DNA from: Ficedula albicollis | Taxonomy: Eukaryota; Chordata; Aves; Passeriformes; Muscicapidae | Assembly: GCF_000247815.1 (NCBI RefSeq) | Contig: NC_021674.1 | Span: 75,906,059-75,970,058 of the forward strand | Reading direction: 5' to 3' | DNA: 64,000 nt | In this document: positions 1 through 12,140 of the stretch, piece after piece | How positions within the stretch are numbered: position 1 is the first letter of the stretch | How the letters are laid out: every line of letters starts with the position of its first letter | Position numbers and translations under genes: made by a program | Notes under the pieces: model-generated | The model's input: only the letters and a program-made list of their open reading frames with translations | Told to the model about the DNA's origin: nothing | Databases searched by the model: none

Positions 1-1053
1 CTAGAAAAGAGGTAGGGACATACCAAAGACCATACATTAAAACTGATATTAAGAATGTGAAAGAAAAGCATTTTTTACTGTCTCTTCCTATAGAAGCAAT
101 GGGAAAAAATAAGGGAAAATAGCTAACAGAAAATTCAAAATGAACAGAAGAACAAAATCCTTCAAACACATCCATAAAACTAGGGATGCCAAATTTCACT
201 CAAACATTATCAAAATATTCATGGGGAAACAAAATTCTAACAAGGGCTATGAAAATTAAAAATGTCTAAGAAAAATATCTCCCTTATTCAGGAGATTCCC
301 AGACGAAGATCTGTACAACTTAGATCAAAAATGCACATTTGAAATAGAGAACTTTGACTCAGTGGCTCAAACATAGATATTTCAGACACCTAGGGTATCT
401 GAGACCTGGAGCTAGCAGACATGAGACTAGAGGAAATCTGAGTCCTTCTGGAGTGACATAGAGTATATAAATCTGGTGGTCCTTCTTACCACAAAAATAA
501 TGAAATATAATTCGATAAGGTACAGAAAGAAAAGGATAAAGAATGGGTTAAAGTTGACACAATTTCTGTACAAAGAATGACCAGAATTCTTTAGCCTAGA
601 AAAGAGGTAGGGACATACCAAAGACCATACATTAAAACTGATATTAAGAATGTGAAAGAAAAGCATTTTTTACTGTCTCTTCCTATAGAAGCAATGGGAA
701 AAAATAAGGGAAAATAGCTAACAGAAAATTCAAAATGAACAGAAGAACAAAATCCTTCAAACACATCCATAAAACTAGGGATGCCAAATTTCACTCAAAC
801 ATTATCAAAATATTCATGGGGAAACAAAATTCTAACAAGGGCTATGAAAATTAAAAATGTCTAAGAAAAATATCTCCCTTATTCAGGAGATTCCCAGACG
901 AAGATCTGTACAACTTAGATCAAAAATGCACATTTGAAATAGAGAACTTTGACTCAGTGGCTCAAACATAGATATTTCAGACACCTAGGGTATCTGAGAC
1001 CTGGAGCTAGCAGACATGAGACTAGAGGAAATCTGAGTCCTTCTGGAGTGACA
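1..1053. repeat. 458-bp direct duplication (period 595 bp)
   Basis: Bases 1-458 recur at 596-1053 with no difference that I could see. The 137 bp between them (459-595) are single-copy. Since the window opens at the first base of copy 1, the duplication may extend further left. No coding potential was recognised. Identity this high means a very recent tandem duplication or an assembly duplication. Confidence 0.85.
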
Positions 1054-3040
1054 GCTGGAGGCTAGCTTAAATGTGGTAGGGCATTTCAAATAGCAATAGA
1101 CACTTCTATTTTGATTATTAAATCCTACCTTGCATGTTGAAAGAAGTAGCTCAGGTTTACAGAGTCTTAAATGTCAGTTAAACGCATTTCCATTTACAAG
1201 AGTTTGGTAGCCAGTAAACACACATTTTATGTCAAAGCTTGCTGTCGGTGCCCTAGTCAGTCAAAGAACCTCAGATAATTAAAGTTTATTGTCTAAACCC
1301 TGCTTATCATCAAACTATAGCAGCTGATTTTTTTATAACAACTACATCCAAACCACATCCACTGGCACTGTGTAACACTATACATATTTTTAAAAGTCCT
1401 CTTAGCATTTAATACTTTTCCAAAGTTTATGTTAAGAACAGAGTAGTTATTTATCACAGATGAACATTTCAAATTCCGCTATCACAGTTACCTTGATAAA
1501 TTAATGCAATGCTATTGGGATTACACATCATACATTCAAAATAGACTTATATTCACCAATCCAGAAGTAATTCTGCCTCCCTCTACCTTTGACTAACAAC
1601 ACTATGGTACTTCATGAACATCCACTATTCTATCCCAGGAAACTCCAGGTTCGATTGATGCTCAGGAACAATCTGCTCTGGTAGAAAACCATGATTGTAG
1701 GTAGAATTTTTATTTCATTTGCTGCAGCACCTGGAAATTGTGTAATAAACAACTGCACAATTGAAAAGAAGGTATCATGATCAAAAAAAGTGATAGCTTC
1801 CCTGGAAAACTTGGATTGTGTTCACCTTCTGCATGCCTTAATAACATTGACAAGGCACTTAAACTAAGCCTTTCTGAGGCATCATTAATTGTGCCCACAC
1901 ATATCCCATTCCAACTATTCCTTAAATAACTTTTGCAAAAATGCTGATAACATAGCTGTAAATGCAATCTAGAGTTCTGCTTTCAACATGCAGAAGTTAA
2001 TATACAGCATATAATGTTAGGTACTCTGAAAAATTAGGTATAAGGGTGGGGTTTTTTTTTCAATTTGTATATCCTGGATTATTTTATATGGATAAAATCT
2101 CTTTCTTTCCCATCTCATTTCTCTAGAAGATTATAGAAATAAAATAATTAAGATTATGAAGACTCAGAGATCGAGCAGCATGAAAAAGCAGTAATTCAGA
2201 CTTCAGAGAAAAATGAGCAACACAGAAGGCAGAAGGTTACATGTCAAATGACAGGCCAACAAAGCTGAAATACAGTTGTAACTGAGACCTGTATTTTATA
2301 TCTACATATTTAATCTCAATTGCACAGATAGCAGACAGGGAGTAAGCACTGGAATTCACTTAACTGTCAGGGTGCAAAGAGTTCAAGAGTGTCTAGTCAT
2401 GGAAAAAGTAGTGGATGGACATGGAAAGGAGTCTGGAAAGAGCATTCTGACAAAGAGGCAAAGGATGTGGAGAAGCCTAAGAGTAGCTGGGCAAAAACTG
2501 GAAAAAAGAAGCCACAAGGAGAAACGAGATACACACTCATATTTTAATACCTATACTATATCAGAAAGCCTGTGCCACATGGAGAGTAGGGAGGAAAATT
2601 TGCTAAGATGTTAGCAAGAGGTGAGACTGGACATGACTATGAATGAGACTTAAAACTGGAAGAAGTATTTGGAGTAAGAACTAGAGTGGCTACATAGGAA
2701 ATGTAGAACTGTATAGGCAAAGCAGAAATGGAGATTTCACTAAGACAGTGGATACACAGGCAAATGAAACTCACACTTCTCATCTCTCAGTTTCAGCTTT
2801 TCAGCCCAAAGCTACCTTCCAAAAAGCCTTTTACACAATTACTTTCAGCTTTATCTGCCAGTTTCCATACAGTTTCTCTCTCATTTTTTTAAGACTCAGC
2901 AGACATGTTGTTTTCAACCTCAAGCCGATCCAAGCACCAGCAGCCAGGCCAGAGCTTGCAGTGGCCCAGCTGAAAAGAATTGCACTGCAAATCATAGAGC
3001 TGATGCCTCATTGCTATTCTGGCCCAGAACTGCTCTAAGG
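1054..3040. other. intergenic, nothing recognised
   Basis: AT-rich single-copy sequence. Short open frames on both strands show no similarity to any family I know. A slightly GC-richer patch at about 2925-3035 is unassigned. Confidence 0.6.
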
Positions 3041-3175
3041 AAGAAATTTATTCTGAGTCAGAACTAGTTCAGTAGGAATGGTCCAGGTGCTAACTGATGA
3101 GACAACTAAAGAAATTTATTCTGAGTCAGAACAAGTTCAGTAAGAATGGTCCAGGTGCTAACTGATGAGACAACT
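3041..3175. repeat. two-copy tandem repeat, 68-bp unit
   Basis: The unit AAGAAATTTATTCTGAGTCA... at 3041-3108 is repeated at 3109-3175 with at least two substitutions (actagttcagtagg versus acaagttcagtaag). The divergence suggests a real, older minisatellite-like duplication and not an assembly copy. Confidence 0.8.
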
Positions 3176-5087
3176 GCGTGTCTGGTGTGGACGCACAAAC
3201 TCTTGTTAGATGTAGGAGATTCAAAGGGGAGAAATACATTCAGCTTCCATCCATTACAATTACAAACTATGAAAGTATACAGCATGCTTAGTGATTATGA
3301 TAAGAGTATTAGAAATTAAGTTCCAGGAAGTCCCTGCTGACTATACATACATTGAGTATGAAAACCCCAGTTTTTCAAAAGATAATAAATCTTGGAGGAA
3401 GGGAATGGGAAAGGAAGGACCAAGTGGAAGCTTTGGGTAGATACTTTTGCAACTGGTAAACCAAGTCATACTCCTGATGTAGCACTAGTCCCATGTCAAA
3501 GCACAAAAGAGACAAAGTATTTAAAATAAAAATAGCTTTCCTCCCCCCCACCCCATATTTTTAGTTTCTTTCTATTAAATGACTGGGCCCTTTTTGCTCT
3601 AATGACCATAACAAACTAGCTGAGGCAGACATCAGCATGAAAATTTTTGCATCAACTTTTTAAACTTAGGCAAGTTTTAAATAAATGAAAATGGGCCTGT
3701 AATACTACTGATCCTATATCCATGCCTGTCCAACTCTTCCTTGGGAAATACTGCTCCTTTGCAAAGACTGAACTATTTGTAATTGTCATATGATTTTGTC
3801 TTTTAGAAAGAAAGTGTTTTAGAAACATTTTACCATGTGATACATAATAACTTTATCCTTAATGCCATCCATTTTTTAACTTCACTTCAATGCCTGTCTG
3901 TCGTATTGGCATAAGCTACAATGAAGATCCCAGAGATGGCATATTTGTACTGCAAAATAAGTTTAAAAGTAATTTAATCATATTCTAAAAATTCTTCAAG
4001 ATCTGCCTTTTGAAAAATGCTTAAACACTCACTACTCACCAAAAGAAAGAACACAAATGTAAGATTATTTTTTTCAAGAAATAAGGAATTCTTTTTTTAA
4101 ATGTTAATTAGCAAAACTGGAAAAAAATTGCATCATCATTGTCTTGGTGGTCAAGAGGTTTCATTGAGAGGTCAAAGTGATCCTTTGCTCTAGTTAAGAA
4201 ATAAAAGAAGATGCTCTAAATTACACTGATGAACTCTCACCTATACTCAGCTTCACGTGAAATACACATTCATGCTAGCAGACAGAAAAAATCCCTTTCT
4301 GTCTATGTAGTAAAAGTATTCTGATAGAGAGTAGGAAAAACAAATATGTCTTTCCTGACACAAAGGAAGAAAGTGCACAAAGATCTCCCAGATCTGAGCT
4401 GACCATTCTTACATGTGAACTCTCACACAAAATGGATACACACAACACACAAGACAACTATCACTCAAATAGTCAGTGAAGTCCTTCCCCTTCTTTTAAA
4501 TTGTTTCTACTTTTTCTGAAGGCTGTTGTTTGGGTAAGTCCATCTCAAACTGTGATTTGCTTTAAGTAAACCAAAGGCAGAGACCTAGACTGCATTTAAG
4601 TAAACAAAAAATGATTTTTTTAAAGAAAGCTTCTCCCAGAATTAGTGGCCTCAGAAAGACTTAGCATCAGGGAAGAATGCAACAACGTACCATTTAGTGT
4701 CACTAGAGGTGACAACAGAACTGTAAACTACAAACACCTAAAAGCTTGCAATACAAGCTGTCAAGCAAAGAACTGCCTGCAGGTTTAGACCATCTGGATA
4801 GCTCCAAACTTTTCCTTATCTCAGTCAAAAGGGAAGATGAACATGGATGCATAAACAGTGGAATCTCAAACAGGAATGAACATTACTTAGCATCAGCTAC
4901 TTAGGTATTCAAATAACATGTCCAATTTTTGCATCCACAAATCAAAAATAACTTCAGTAAGTAGATAAGTATTCACAATGTAACCATCAAAGTACTCTAA
5001 AACATGACTTAAAGTGAGAAAATCAAGAAATTTCACCTTTTTAGTACAATGGATAGCTATATTACAGTCTATAAATATATACACACA
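3176..5087. other. intergenic, nothing recognised
   Basis: AT-rich, no long open frames, no repeat family recognised. Small homopolymer runs only. Confidence 0.6.
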
Positions 5088-5447
5088 AAGACAAAATTCA
5101 TTTCAGTCTCACAGACAGAAGCATAACAAGACCCAGGGGCTACAAACTGAAGACAGGCAAACTTGGAATTAACATCTTAATTACTAATGATGAGTGCCTC
5201 ATTGAAAACTGTGACAGACACTCCCATCCTGAAGACAAAATTCATTTCGGTCTCACAGACAGAAGTATAACAAGACCCAGGGGCTACAAACTGAAGACAG
5301 GCAAAAGACAAAATTCATTTCAGTCTCACAGACAGAAGCATAACAAGACCCAGGGGCTACAAACTGAAGACAGGCAAACTTGGAATTAACATCTTAATTA
5401 CTAATGATGAGTGCCTCATTGAAAACTGTGACAGACACTCCCATCCT
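5088..5447. repeat. A-B-A'-A-B local duplication
   Basis: Block A (5088-5160) is followed by B (5161-5230), a variant A' (5232-5304, with at least two substitutions), a second A (5305-5377) identical to the first, and a second B (5378-5447) that is essentially identical. The same five-part layout occurs at 8629-9280 and 24784-25325 with unrelated sequence. Confidence 0.85.
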
Positions 5448-5544
5448 TGAAGTATGCTTTTTAAAAAGAAAGGTAGAGAGGTTTTTTATCTTTAGAGAGA
5501 CATGACCTAGTTCAAATGGAAAGAAACTAAGACAGCCATGAGGT

Positions 5545-5611
5545 CTCTGTTGTACAGTATACCAGGCTAGATGATCACAGTACTCCCTTCTGGCTTTTTA
5601 ATCCATGAAAC
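5545..5611 (+). mobile_element. CR1 LINE 3' end fragment, old
   Basis: The text accaggctagatgatcacag and the following CCCTTCTGGC...ATCCATGAAAC resemble the end of the CR1 3' UTR (ctagatgatcatagtggtcccttctggcctt...). It is oriented with the 3' end to the right. Only about 70 bp are recognisable, so the subfamily is not assigned. Confidence 0.6.
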
Positions 5612-8600
5612 TGTGTACATTTCCATTTCAATGAAACTGCATCTTTCAATGAGCATTTTTTAAAGCAACAGCTTTCCAGTGAGCTCTAGTTATGCCTTGA
5701 AGGCATAGCACTCTTTTGGTGGAGGCTTGTGAAAAACTTCTGGATAGCACAATATGGTGTAACTCTGAATGGAGGAAGCATTCAGTCCTTTCTGAGGCAG
5801 AGCTCGGACCAAGTACAGAATACAGTAGAATCTGCTTTGTTTAACATATTAATTTGAAAATTAACTCTTTGCAGCATCACACTGAATCCATTCAAGCCCT
5901 CAGTTCCACCATCATTTCATGAATTTGCTAATTGCTTGCCATAACCTAATTTTTTGGTTGTGTTTACCAGATACTTTCTCTTAAATCACCATTGAAGAGG
6001 GGGTGAGGTCCAATATAAAAGTGTTACACTGGAATACATTTGGATTTGGACTTCTGATTTCATTTCTTCAAAAGGGAATTCTACTTTTGTGCCTCAAACT
6101 AAAGGAAACCTGAAGCATAAAAAGACAAATGGATAACATGGGGCAATTCACACAGAATATTCTTTATTGCACCAAGACAAATCACTGAGGCAGACACAGC
6201 CATCAGAGACCCTCTGGTTAGGGCAATCTAACCAGTTCATTATTTTCCATCTGATTTAAACCATCACTTTATAATATTAGATAATAAAAGATTTTTATTT
6301 TTTTTTAAACCAGCTCACTGTAGGATTTTGGAGTTTTGGCAGTTAGCAATAAATTTAAACTAATCTGTTTTCAGTATGGGGCACAGAATGTTACTTATTC
6401 ATATCTATTTCATTTTCTTACAGCAGTTTCAATTTCATTAATGTGTTCTTGTGATTTTTATTATCTCATTTCAGATGTGTAAGGAATCAGACAAAAAAAA
6501 TTAAAAATATGAAGATAATTCTGACTACTGACACACAGAAGTAAAACTATAGATCTTTCACATGAAATTAATTTTTTCTGCAGGTAATACAACAAAGTGC
6601 AGAAAACTTCAAGTTCAATGACATAATAGCAGCTTATATGCAGTTACCCAATAAACATAGTGTATAAAGACTTAAAACTCAAGCATATCTTAAAGGTGGA
6701 ATGGGTAATCAGAATAGTTTACTACCTTCTGAAAAGATCTCATTATTTTGTGAGTCAGTCTCTGACTGCAATTTGTATTTGTGCATGCACTATAATCACA
6801 TTCAACCTCGAGAAAATTCTGCATCTGTTACATGCTTTCAGCAGCAAGTACTCGCACTACTAAGTCCAAAAGCCAGATCTGACTTCATACTTCCTGTGAT
6901 TCCAACAATGCCTCATGCAATTTTTTTTTCTGCTTTTAGATTAGTGTTTGTGAATAACTTCTTATGCCAGCTATTAGTTGTTATAATTTTGTTAATATTT
7001 TTCATCATCATGTCTGTAGAGGTCACTGTGATAGAAAGGGCAAATCATATAGAAAATATTTGTAGTCATGAATAAAGAGTTTGAAAATAATTCTATTTCT
7101 TTTTCATTGTTTCATCCACAATGTTACCTCTCATGGTCTGACCTCAACTGTGTACTAATACCTGATGAGAGCATAAGAATAGCAACAACCACATGTTTCT
7201 CCATAATTGCTGTTTGTCAGCCATTTCTTCAGCATTAACAGTGTTTCAGACAACTCAAGGTCAACTATATCTTATGCTAAGGAAAAACACCCTTCCTATC
7301 AAAAAAAACAGGTAAGCCAAACAAATCCATTGCCAGCTTCCAGGTGAGTGCTTGATTCTGGTTCAGTTTTGTACCCACAACTAAGGAAAGCAAAGCCAAT
7401 GAGTAAACCATGCCAGTTTGAAATGGAAACTAAAGCAACTGAAAATATTGCCACTACTGCTTTCCCCTTTATACTCAACTCTGTGGTTTTGCACAGTGTT
7501 TTAATTCAGAGAGTTAAACTAGTGCCCTGAGTTGACCTTTTTTATAGATCGGACCTTAAAAGAGTTCTGGAAGATGTTGATATAAAGACAATTCTCTAAC
7601 AATTTCTAGTGTATATTAAAAAGTATAAAATAACATATCATCAATTTTCCACCTTCAGTCTTACTAAATTTACCATTGAAACTGATACAAAATATTAACC
7701 TAAAAATAAATTAAATAGTATGGTGTTAGTGATTTGATTAAGACTCATACTAGGCACACAAGGGTTGAAGAATTTAGCCAAGTATTGTCTTAGAAAAATT
7801 GCATGCAAAAGAAACAGAAATAGGATGAAATCAATTTAGAGAGAGCTTTGCAATGAACACAGCCATATATCACCAATCATAAAAATAATGTGTCTTGGGG
7901 ACGTAAATAGGAATCACTGTTCGTCATTTTCACCAAGTGCCAGATAAAACTATATGAAAGGAAGTATTCTATAGTTTGATTTCTCTTACACTGAAATTGA
8001 TGAGATTTTATTAATTCTCCATAATAAGACATTTCCAACAAAAAAAATAGTTTACAATTTTTTTGTAGGAAAATTAAAACAAATCTTTTAAAAAGCTGTC
8101 AGATCAGGCTAGAAAGCATAAAAGAATATGCTTTATTCAAAGATGCAAATGCCATTCTAAAAAAACTTCAGATTCTTTTTCATTAGAAAATTACTTTCAA
8201 ATTTAATACTGGACTATTCATCCTTTCTGTGGAGTACTGAAGGATGAGATTAATGTATTCCAATCTTTTGATAGAAAATTTTTAAAGAAAGATTTAGAAG
8301 GGTCTAATGCCATAAAGCATTTGGCAAGAACATCAGTTGACCTTATGCACCAATTGTTTCATGTCTTTTGGCACTGAAACTGTTTTTTCTTCAGCTCCAA
8401 AATATGACCCCTGTTTCACTGCCAAAGTAGACCTTGACATTAAGAAAAGAAATTCTGGTGGCAGCAAATTTTAGGGCATCAAAAATGGCAGATTCAACAT
8501 CATCAGTCTCTTATGCTGATGGAATTTCTCCCAAAAAAGTTGTTCAATATCAACCCACAGTTGCTCAAAAAATTGTGCCATCTACTTTTTTGTTGCAATG

Positions 8601-8628
8601 CCATTCAGACTGACAAATTCTAAAACTT
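5612..8628. other. intergenic, no gene recognised
   Basis: AT-rich. At 6701-7075 (+) there is a 124-codon open frame with hydrophobic stretches but no family resemblance, and it looks like chance. At about 8220-8620 the base use is slightly less skewed, but neither strand gives a continuous recognisable protein. Confidence 0.55.
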
Positions 8629-9280
8629 GCAAAAACATACCTGGGTTTTTTCCTAGCTAAAGAGCTCCTGGTAACAAAGATGCATGTCTCAACATACAGA
8701 CATCAACTAATGAAGTTTGACACCATGCTAAACAGACTATTATAAGTAACCTATAAAGTTTTACAGAGATTAAGTGATAAGTGCCTCAAGCTCTGCTCAG
8801 TCCAAGTTCCAGGTTTAGAATTATGATGTGCATTAACCAAATTTCTTTGGACTCCATACAACAGGGTTTAACTCTTGTCATTATAATAATTCAGTGTATA
8901 ATAAAAACATATCTGGGTTTTTTCCTATCTAAAGAGCTCCTGGTAACAAAGATGCATGTCTCAACATACAGACATCAACTAATGAAGTTTGACACCATGC
9001 TAAACAGCAAAAACATACCTGGGTTTTTTCCTAGCTAAAGAGCTCCTGGTAACAAAGATGCATGTCTCAACATACAGACATCAACTAATGAAGTTTGACA
9101 CCATGCTAAACAGACTATTATAAGTAACCTATAAAGTTTTACAGAGATTAAGTGATAAGTGCCTCAAGCTCTGCTCAGTCCAAGTTCCAGGTTTAGAATT
9201 ATGATGTGCATTAACCAAATTTCTTTGGACTCCATACAACAGGGTTTAACTCTTGTCATTATAATAATTCAGTGTATAAT
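8629..9280. repeat. A-B-A'-A-B local duplication (second instance)
   Basis: A 8629-8735, B 8736-8902, A' 8903-9007 (differs from A at about three positions near its start), A 9008-9113, B 9114-9280. Both B copies are 167 bp and look identical. It lies about 40 bp left of the poly-A/poly-G block at 9323. Confidence 0.87.
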
Positions 9281-9322
9281 TAAATGCCAGATTAACTCTT
9301 AGCTCAATCTCTTCCACCTATT

Positions 9323-9351
9323 AAAAAAAAAAAAAAAAAAAAAAAAATCCT

Positions 9352-9441
<90 letters not shown>

Positions 9442-9464
9442 AAAAAAAAAAAAAAAAAAAAAAA
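9323..9464. repeat. poly-A(25) / TCCT / poly-G(89) / poly-A(24) block, probably artefactual
   Basis: Twenty-five As at 9323-9347, then TCCT, 89 Gs at 9352-9440, then 24 As at 9441-9464. The sequence right after the second A run is gacatcctgatg, and the TCCTG before the G-run echoes its tcctg. This looks like two versions of one poly-A tract and its flank, one of them degenerating into dark-cycle Gs, rather than a genuine G tract. Confidence 0.7.
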
Positions 9465-11269
9465 GACATCCTGATGACAGAAAACCCAGGTGTAAAGGTA
9501 TCCTTATAATTAAATAGTGTAGCACAATAAATGTGTAGCTTATAAAATACACTTTTTGAATCTACCTGTTGTTTTAGTTATTGTAAAGTGACAGTCTACC
9601 TACAGAATCCCAATATTTAGAGCTATTTGGCTGACCATGTAATCACTGAAGGTACCAGAGCTGTGCAAAAGTGAATACAAAACAGAGAATAGGAAGAATC
9701 AAAAAGATGATGGCACAAACTGAAGAGAAAAAAGATTTAGAGACAAAAAAGACTATCTTGCTTACATTAAATTAATTGATTTGAAGTTTTGTATATCTTC
9801 ACAGCACTTGGGGAAATATATGCCTATAACTCAACATATTTTGACAGTATCTTATCTCCCTGACACTCTTCTGTTTGGGTCTCAAGCTCACTGTGAACAC
9901 ATGCCTAATTTTAATGTGTGTGTAGCTCCAATGAAGTCACAATGAGGTGCTTGTATATGGGTGCCTTTAGTCTGCAGCCTCTATAGGAATAACAATTTCA
10001 TGTCTTTAAAATCTCCTAGAGTAAAGTAGTGATTTAGTGTGGGTATTCAGGCAATTATAAGCTTAATTCAATAGTTTAACAAACTAAACAAGAGTAGTAT
10101 GTTTACATTGTATAATATTGTTAATCAGGTATAAGAATATAATACCTTCTTTAAAGGAAAATTATAAGTTTCTTAAAACCCTTTCTAAAGTGCAAAAAAT
10201 ATTATCCAAGACATTTGCTAGATTTCTGTTTAAATTACATTAGAAAATTCCTTCAGAAACACTTAATCTAATGCAGCTATTTCAGAATAAGAGGAGGTGG
10301 AGGTTGCTCAGCAGGGTGCTGATACCGCAAAGGGAATAGAGATTTCTCCACATTATCTTTTCCAGAATTCTTTAGAAGCACATAATAGAACTACCTGGTA
10401 GCATACATACCCTATTCAATATTTTGAATGGGAAGAATAGAAAAGTTATGCAACTCCAAAAGTGTTATCAAATCATGTGATGCAGGGGGGGTATATTGCA
10501 TCAGTAAGTGATAATAAGTCCTTTTCCCTAAAATTTCCTTTTTAATTTGTTAAGCACAGAAGGATGTTCCAGAACTCTTCCCTTGTCTGCCCCTACACAA
10601 TTACAGCAATAATCACAGCACACCTAAAAGTATAGAATTAGATCTTTCATCTTCAAATGTTTTGCCTTTACAAATTTATTCTACAGATAGACTGAGGCCA
10701 TACGAAAGACATGTAAATCATCACTAAACATCTAGGTGCTTTTATTGTCTTCTGTGTCAGCTGAGCACCAACAAAGAAGTCAACAATGAATTAAGTATTC
10801 ATGCTTTTATTCATGACTACAAGCTACACTGACTTATAGCAGTGATTAAATAATCTTGATTTTATGGAAAATATGCATTAGAACTAAACTGCACACTTAA
10901 TTTTTTCTGAAATAAATCTGACCAAAAGTATGAAGCAGACTAATTGCCTCTACAGGAGTCTTTTCAAAATGGATGGGAAGAATTTAATTCTCCTCTCAGC
11001 AATGCTTAGGTAAGACAGTAAGAAAAGAATGAATACACCTTGGAATGCATGGCATCAAACTTTCAGTATGCATGACACTGGAGCTTTTCCCCTGCTTACT
11101 TACTCCAGAAGGAAACCATTCAAAGACATTTCTTCTATAAGCATTACTTCACTTGAAAACACAAATTACAAAATGCCCTTTATTGCCAGTGTTTAACCAA
11201 GATTATTAGGAATATATGATCAGAAATAGTGAGTTTAATGGAATGTATACTAACTTTAGCTGAATTTAC
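9465..11269. other. intergenic, nothing recognised
   Basis: AT-rich single-copy sequence. No open frame of interest, no repeat family recognised. Confidence 0.6.
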
Positions 11270-11352
11270 AGGATCACAGAACGTCTGAGGTTGAAATTGG
11301 CTTCTGGAAGTCATCTGGTCCAATCCCCCAGCTTAAGCAGGGCCATCTATTC
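11270..11352 (-). mobile_element. CR1 LINE 3' end fragment (antisense)
   Basis: Reading AGGATCACAGAACGTCTGAG, then CTGGAAGTCATCTGGTCCAA and CCCAGCTTAAGCAGGGCCA, this is the reverse complement of a CR1 3' UTR end. The 5' side of the element would lie to the right, where a CR1 ORF1 remnant follows at about 11,690, possibly the same internally deleted insertion. Confidence 0.75.
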
Positions 11353-11689
11353 TTCTATTGCAGTCATGCAACCATTCCACCACATTTCAATTATCCCTAC
11401 AAGACATTATCCCTGCAACTGCACATAAATCTCTAATTTTCCTCATATTTATTCTCCACACTAGTGTACAGACCATCATAGAGGTACGCCACAATGCTGA
11501 TTTCTCAGAAAGAGTCTGGGTTGTTTTTTTTTCATTAACGGCACTTTTTCATAAGGCACTTCCTTGTTTACACATACATGCTTGAAATTCCCCTACTTTA
11601 GCCTTGTTTTGTTAATTTTGTGCTCCCTTTCATTTACATCACCCCAAACTTTTTGCTGTCAATTCTGACCATCACTCTCACACAGGGCG

Positions 11690-12140
11690 GGTGGTGACTC
11701 ATGTCCTTGTTGACATGGGTTTTTGAAAGCCCTAATCATCAGGTCAGACATTCTGCTGGCAAAGACACCATTGGCCTGCTTATCAGGGTGGATTCCAATC
11801 TCTTCCAAGCAGGTATTAATCCTCAAGCAATTCTATGACCATTCTTGGTCATAGAAACCCAATCTCAGTTGCCACCAACAGCTCCATAACTAAACCCTGA
11901 TGTGCAGCATCCTTACCGCCCTCACTTTCTTTGCAAGATTGAGAAGAAGAGCTGGGCCCCCACATTGCTGACTATATCCTGCAGTCAGTTTTGATACTCT
12001 CCAGATTGCCACCAGCAGTATCACTGGTACCCACACAGAAGAACATCAGGCAGCAACAGTCACAGGTCTGGAAAGGTTTTGGCAATATAGTCGCAGATCC
12101 AGATCTCAGGCAAGCAGAAGACTCCTCTAGGTGACAGGCT
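11690..12140 (-). pseudogene. degraded CR1 ORF1 esterase-domain remnant
   Basis: On the minus strand, short in-frame pieces match the esterase (SGNH-hydrolase-like) domain of CR1 ORF1: FFCVGTSDT (family HVGTNDT, near 12,005-12,045) and GIHPDKQANGVFASRMSDLM followed by IRAFKNP (family DGIHLTxxGxxxFANRLAxLIRRAL, near 11,725-11,800). Stops and frame shifts between these pieces show that it is dead. CR1-type non-LTR elements are known to carry this domain. Confidence 0.65.

Noticed and set aside
6701..7075. 124-codon + frame with hydrophobic runs
   Set aside because: Overlaps another frame, no homology recognised, low-complexity codons typical of AT-rich non-coding DNA.
8220..8620. Stretch with protein-like composition on the minus strand
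   Set aside because: Several stops and no motif I can assign; not enough to call a pseudogene or DNA transposon.
9304..9552. Minus-strand frame with Phe and Pro runs
   Set aside because: Translation of the poly-A/poly-G block; no coding signal outside it.
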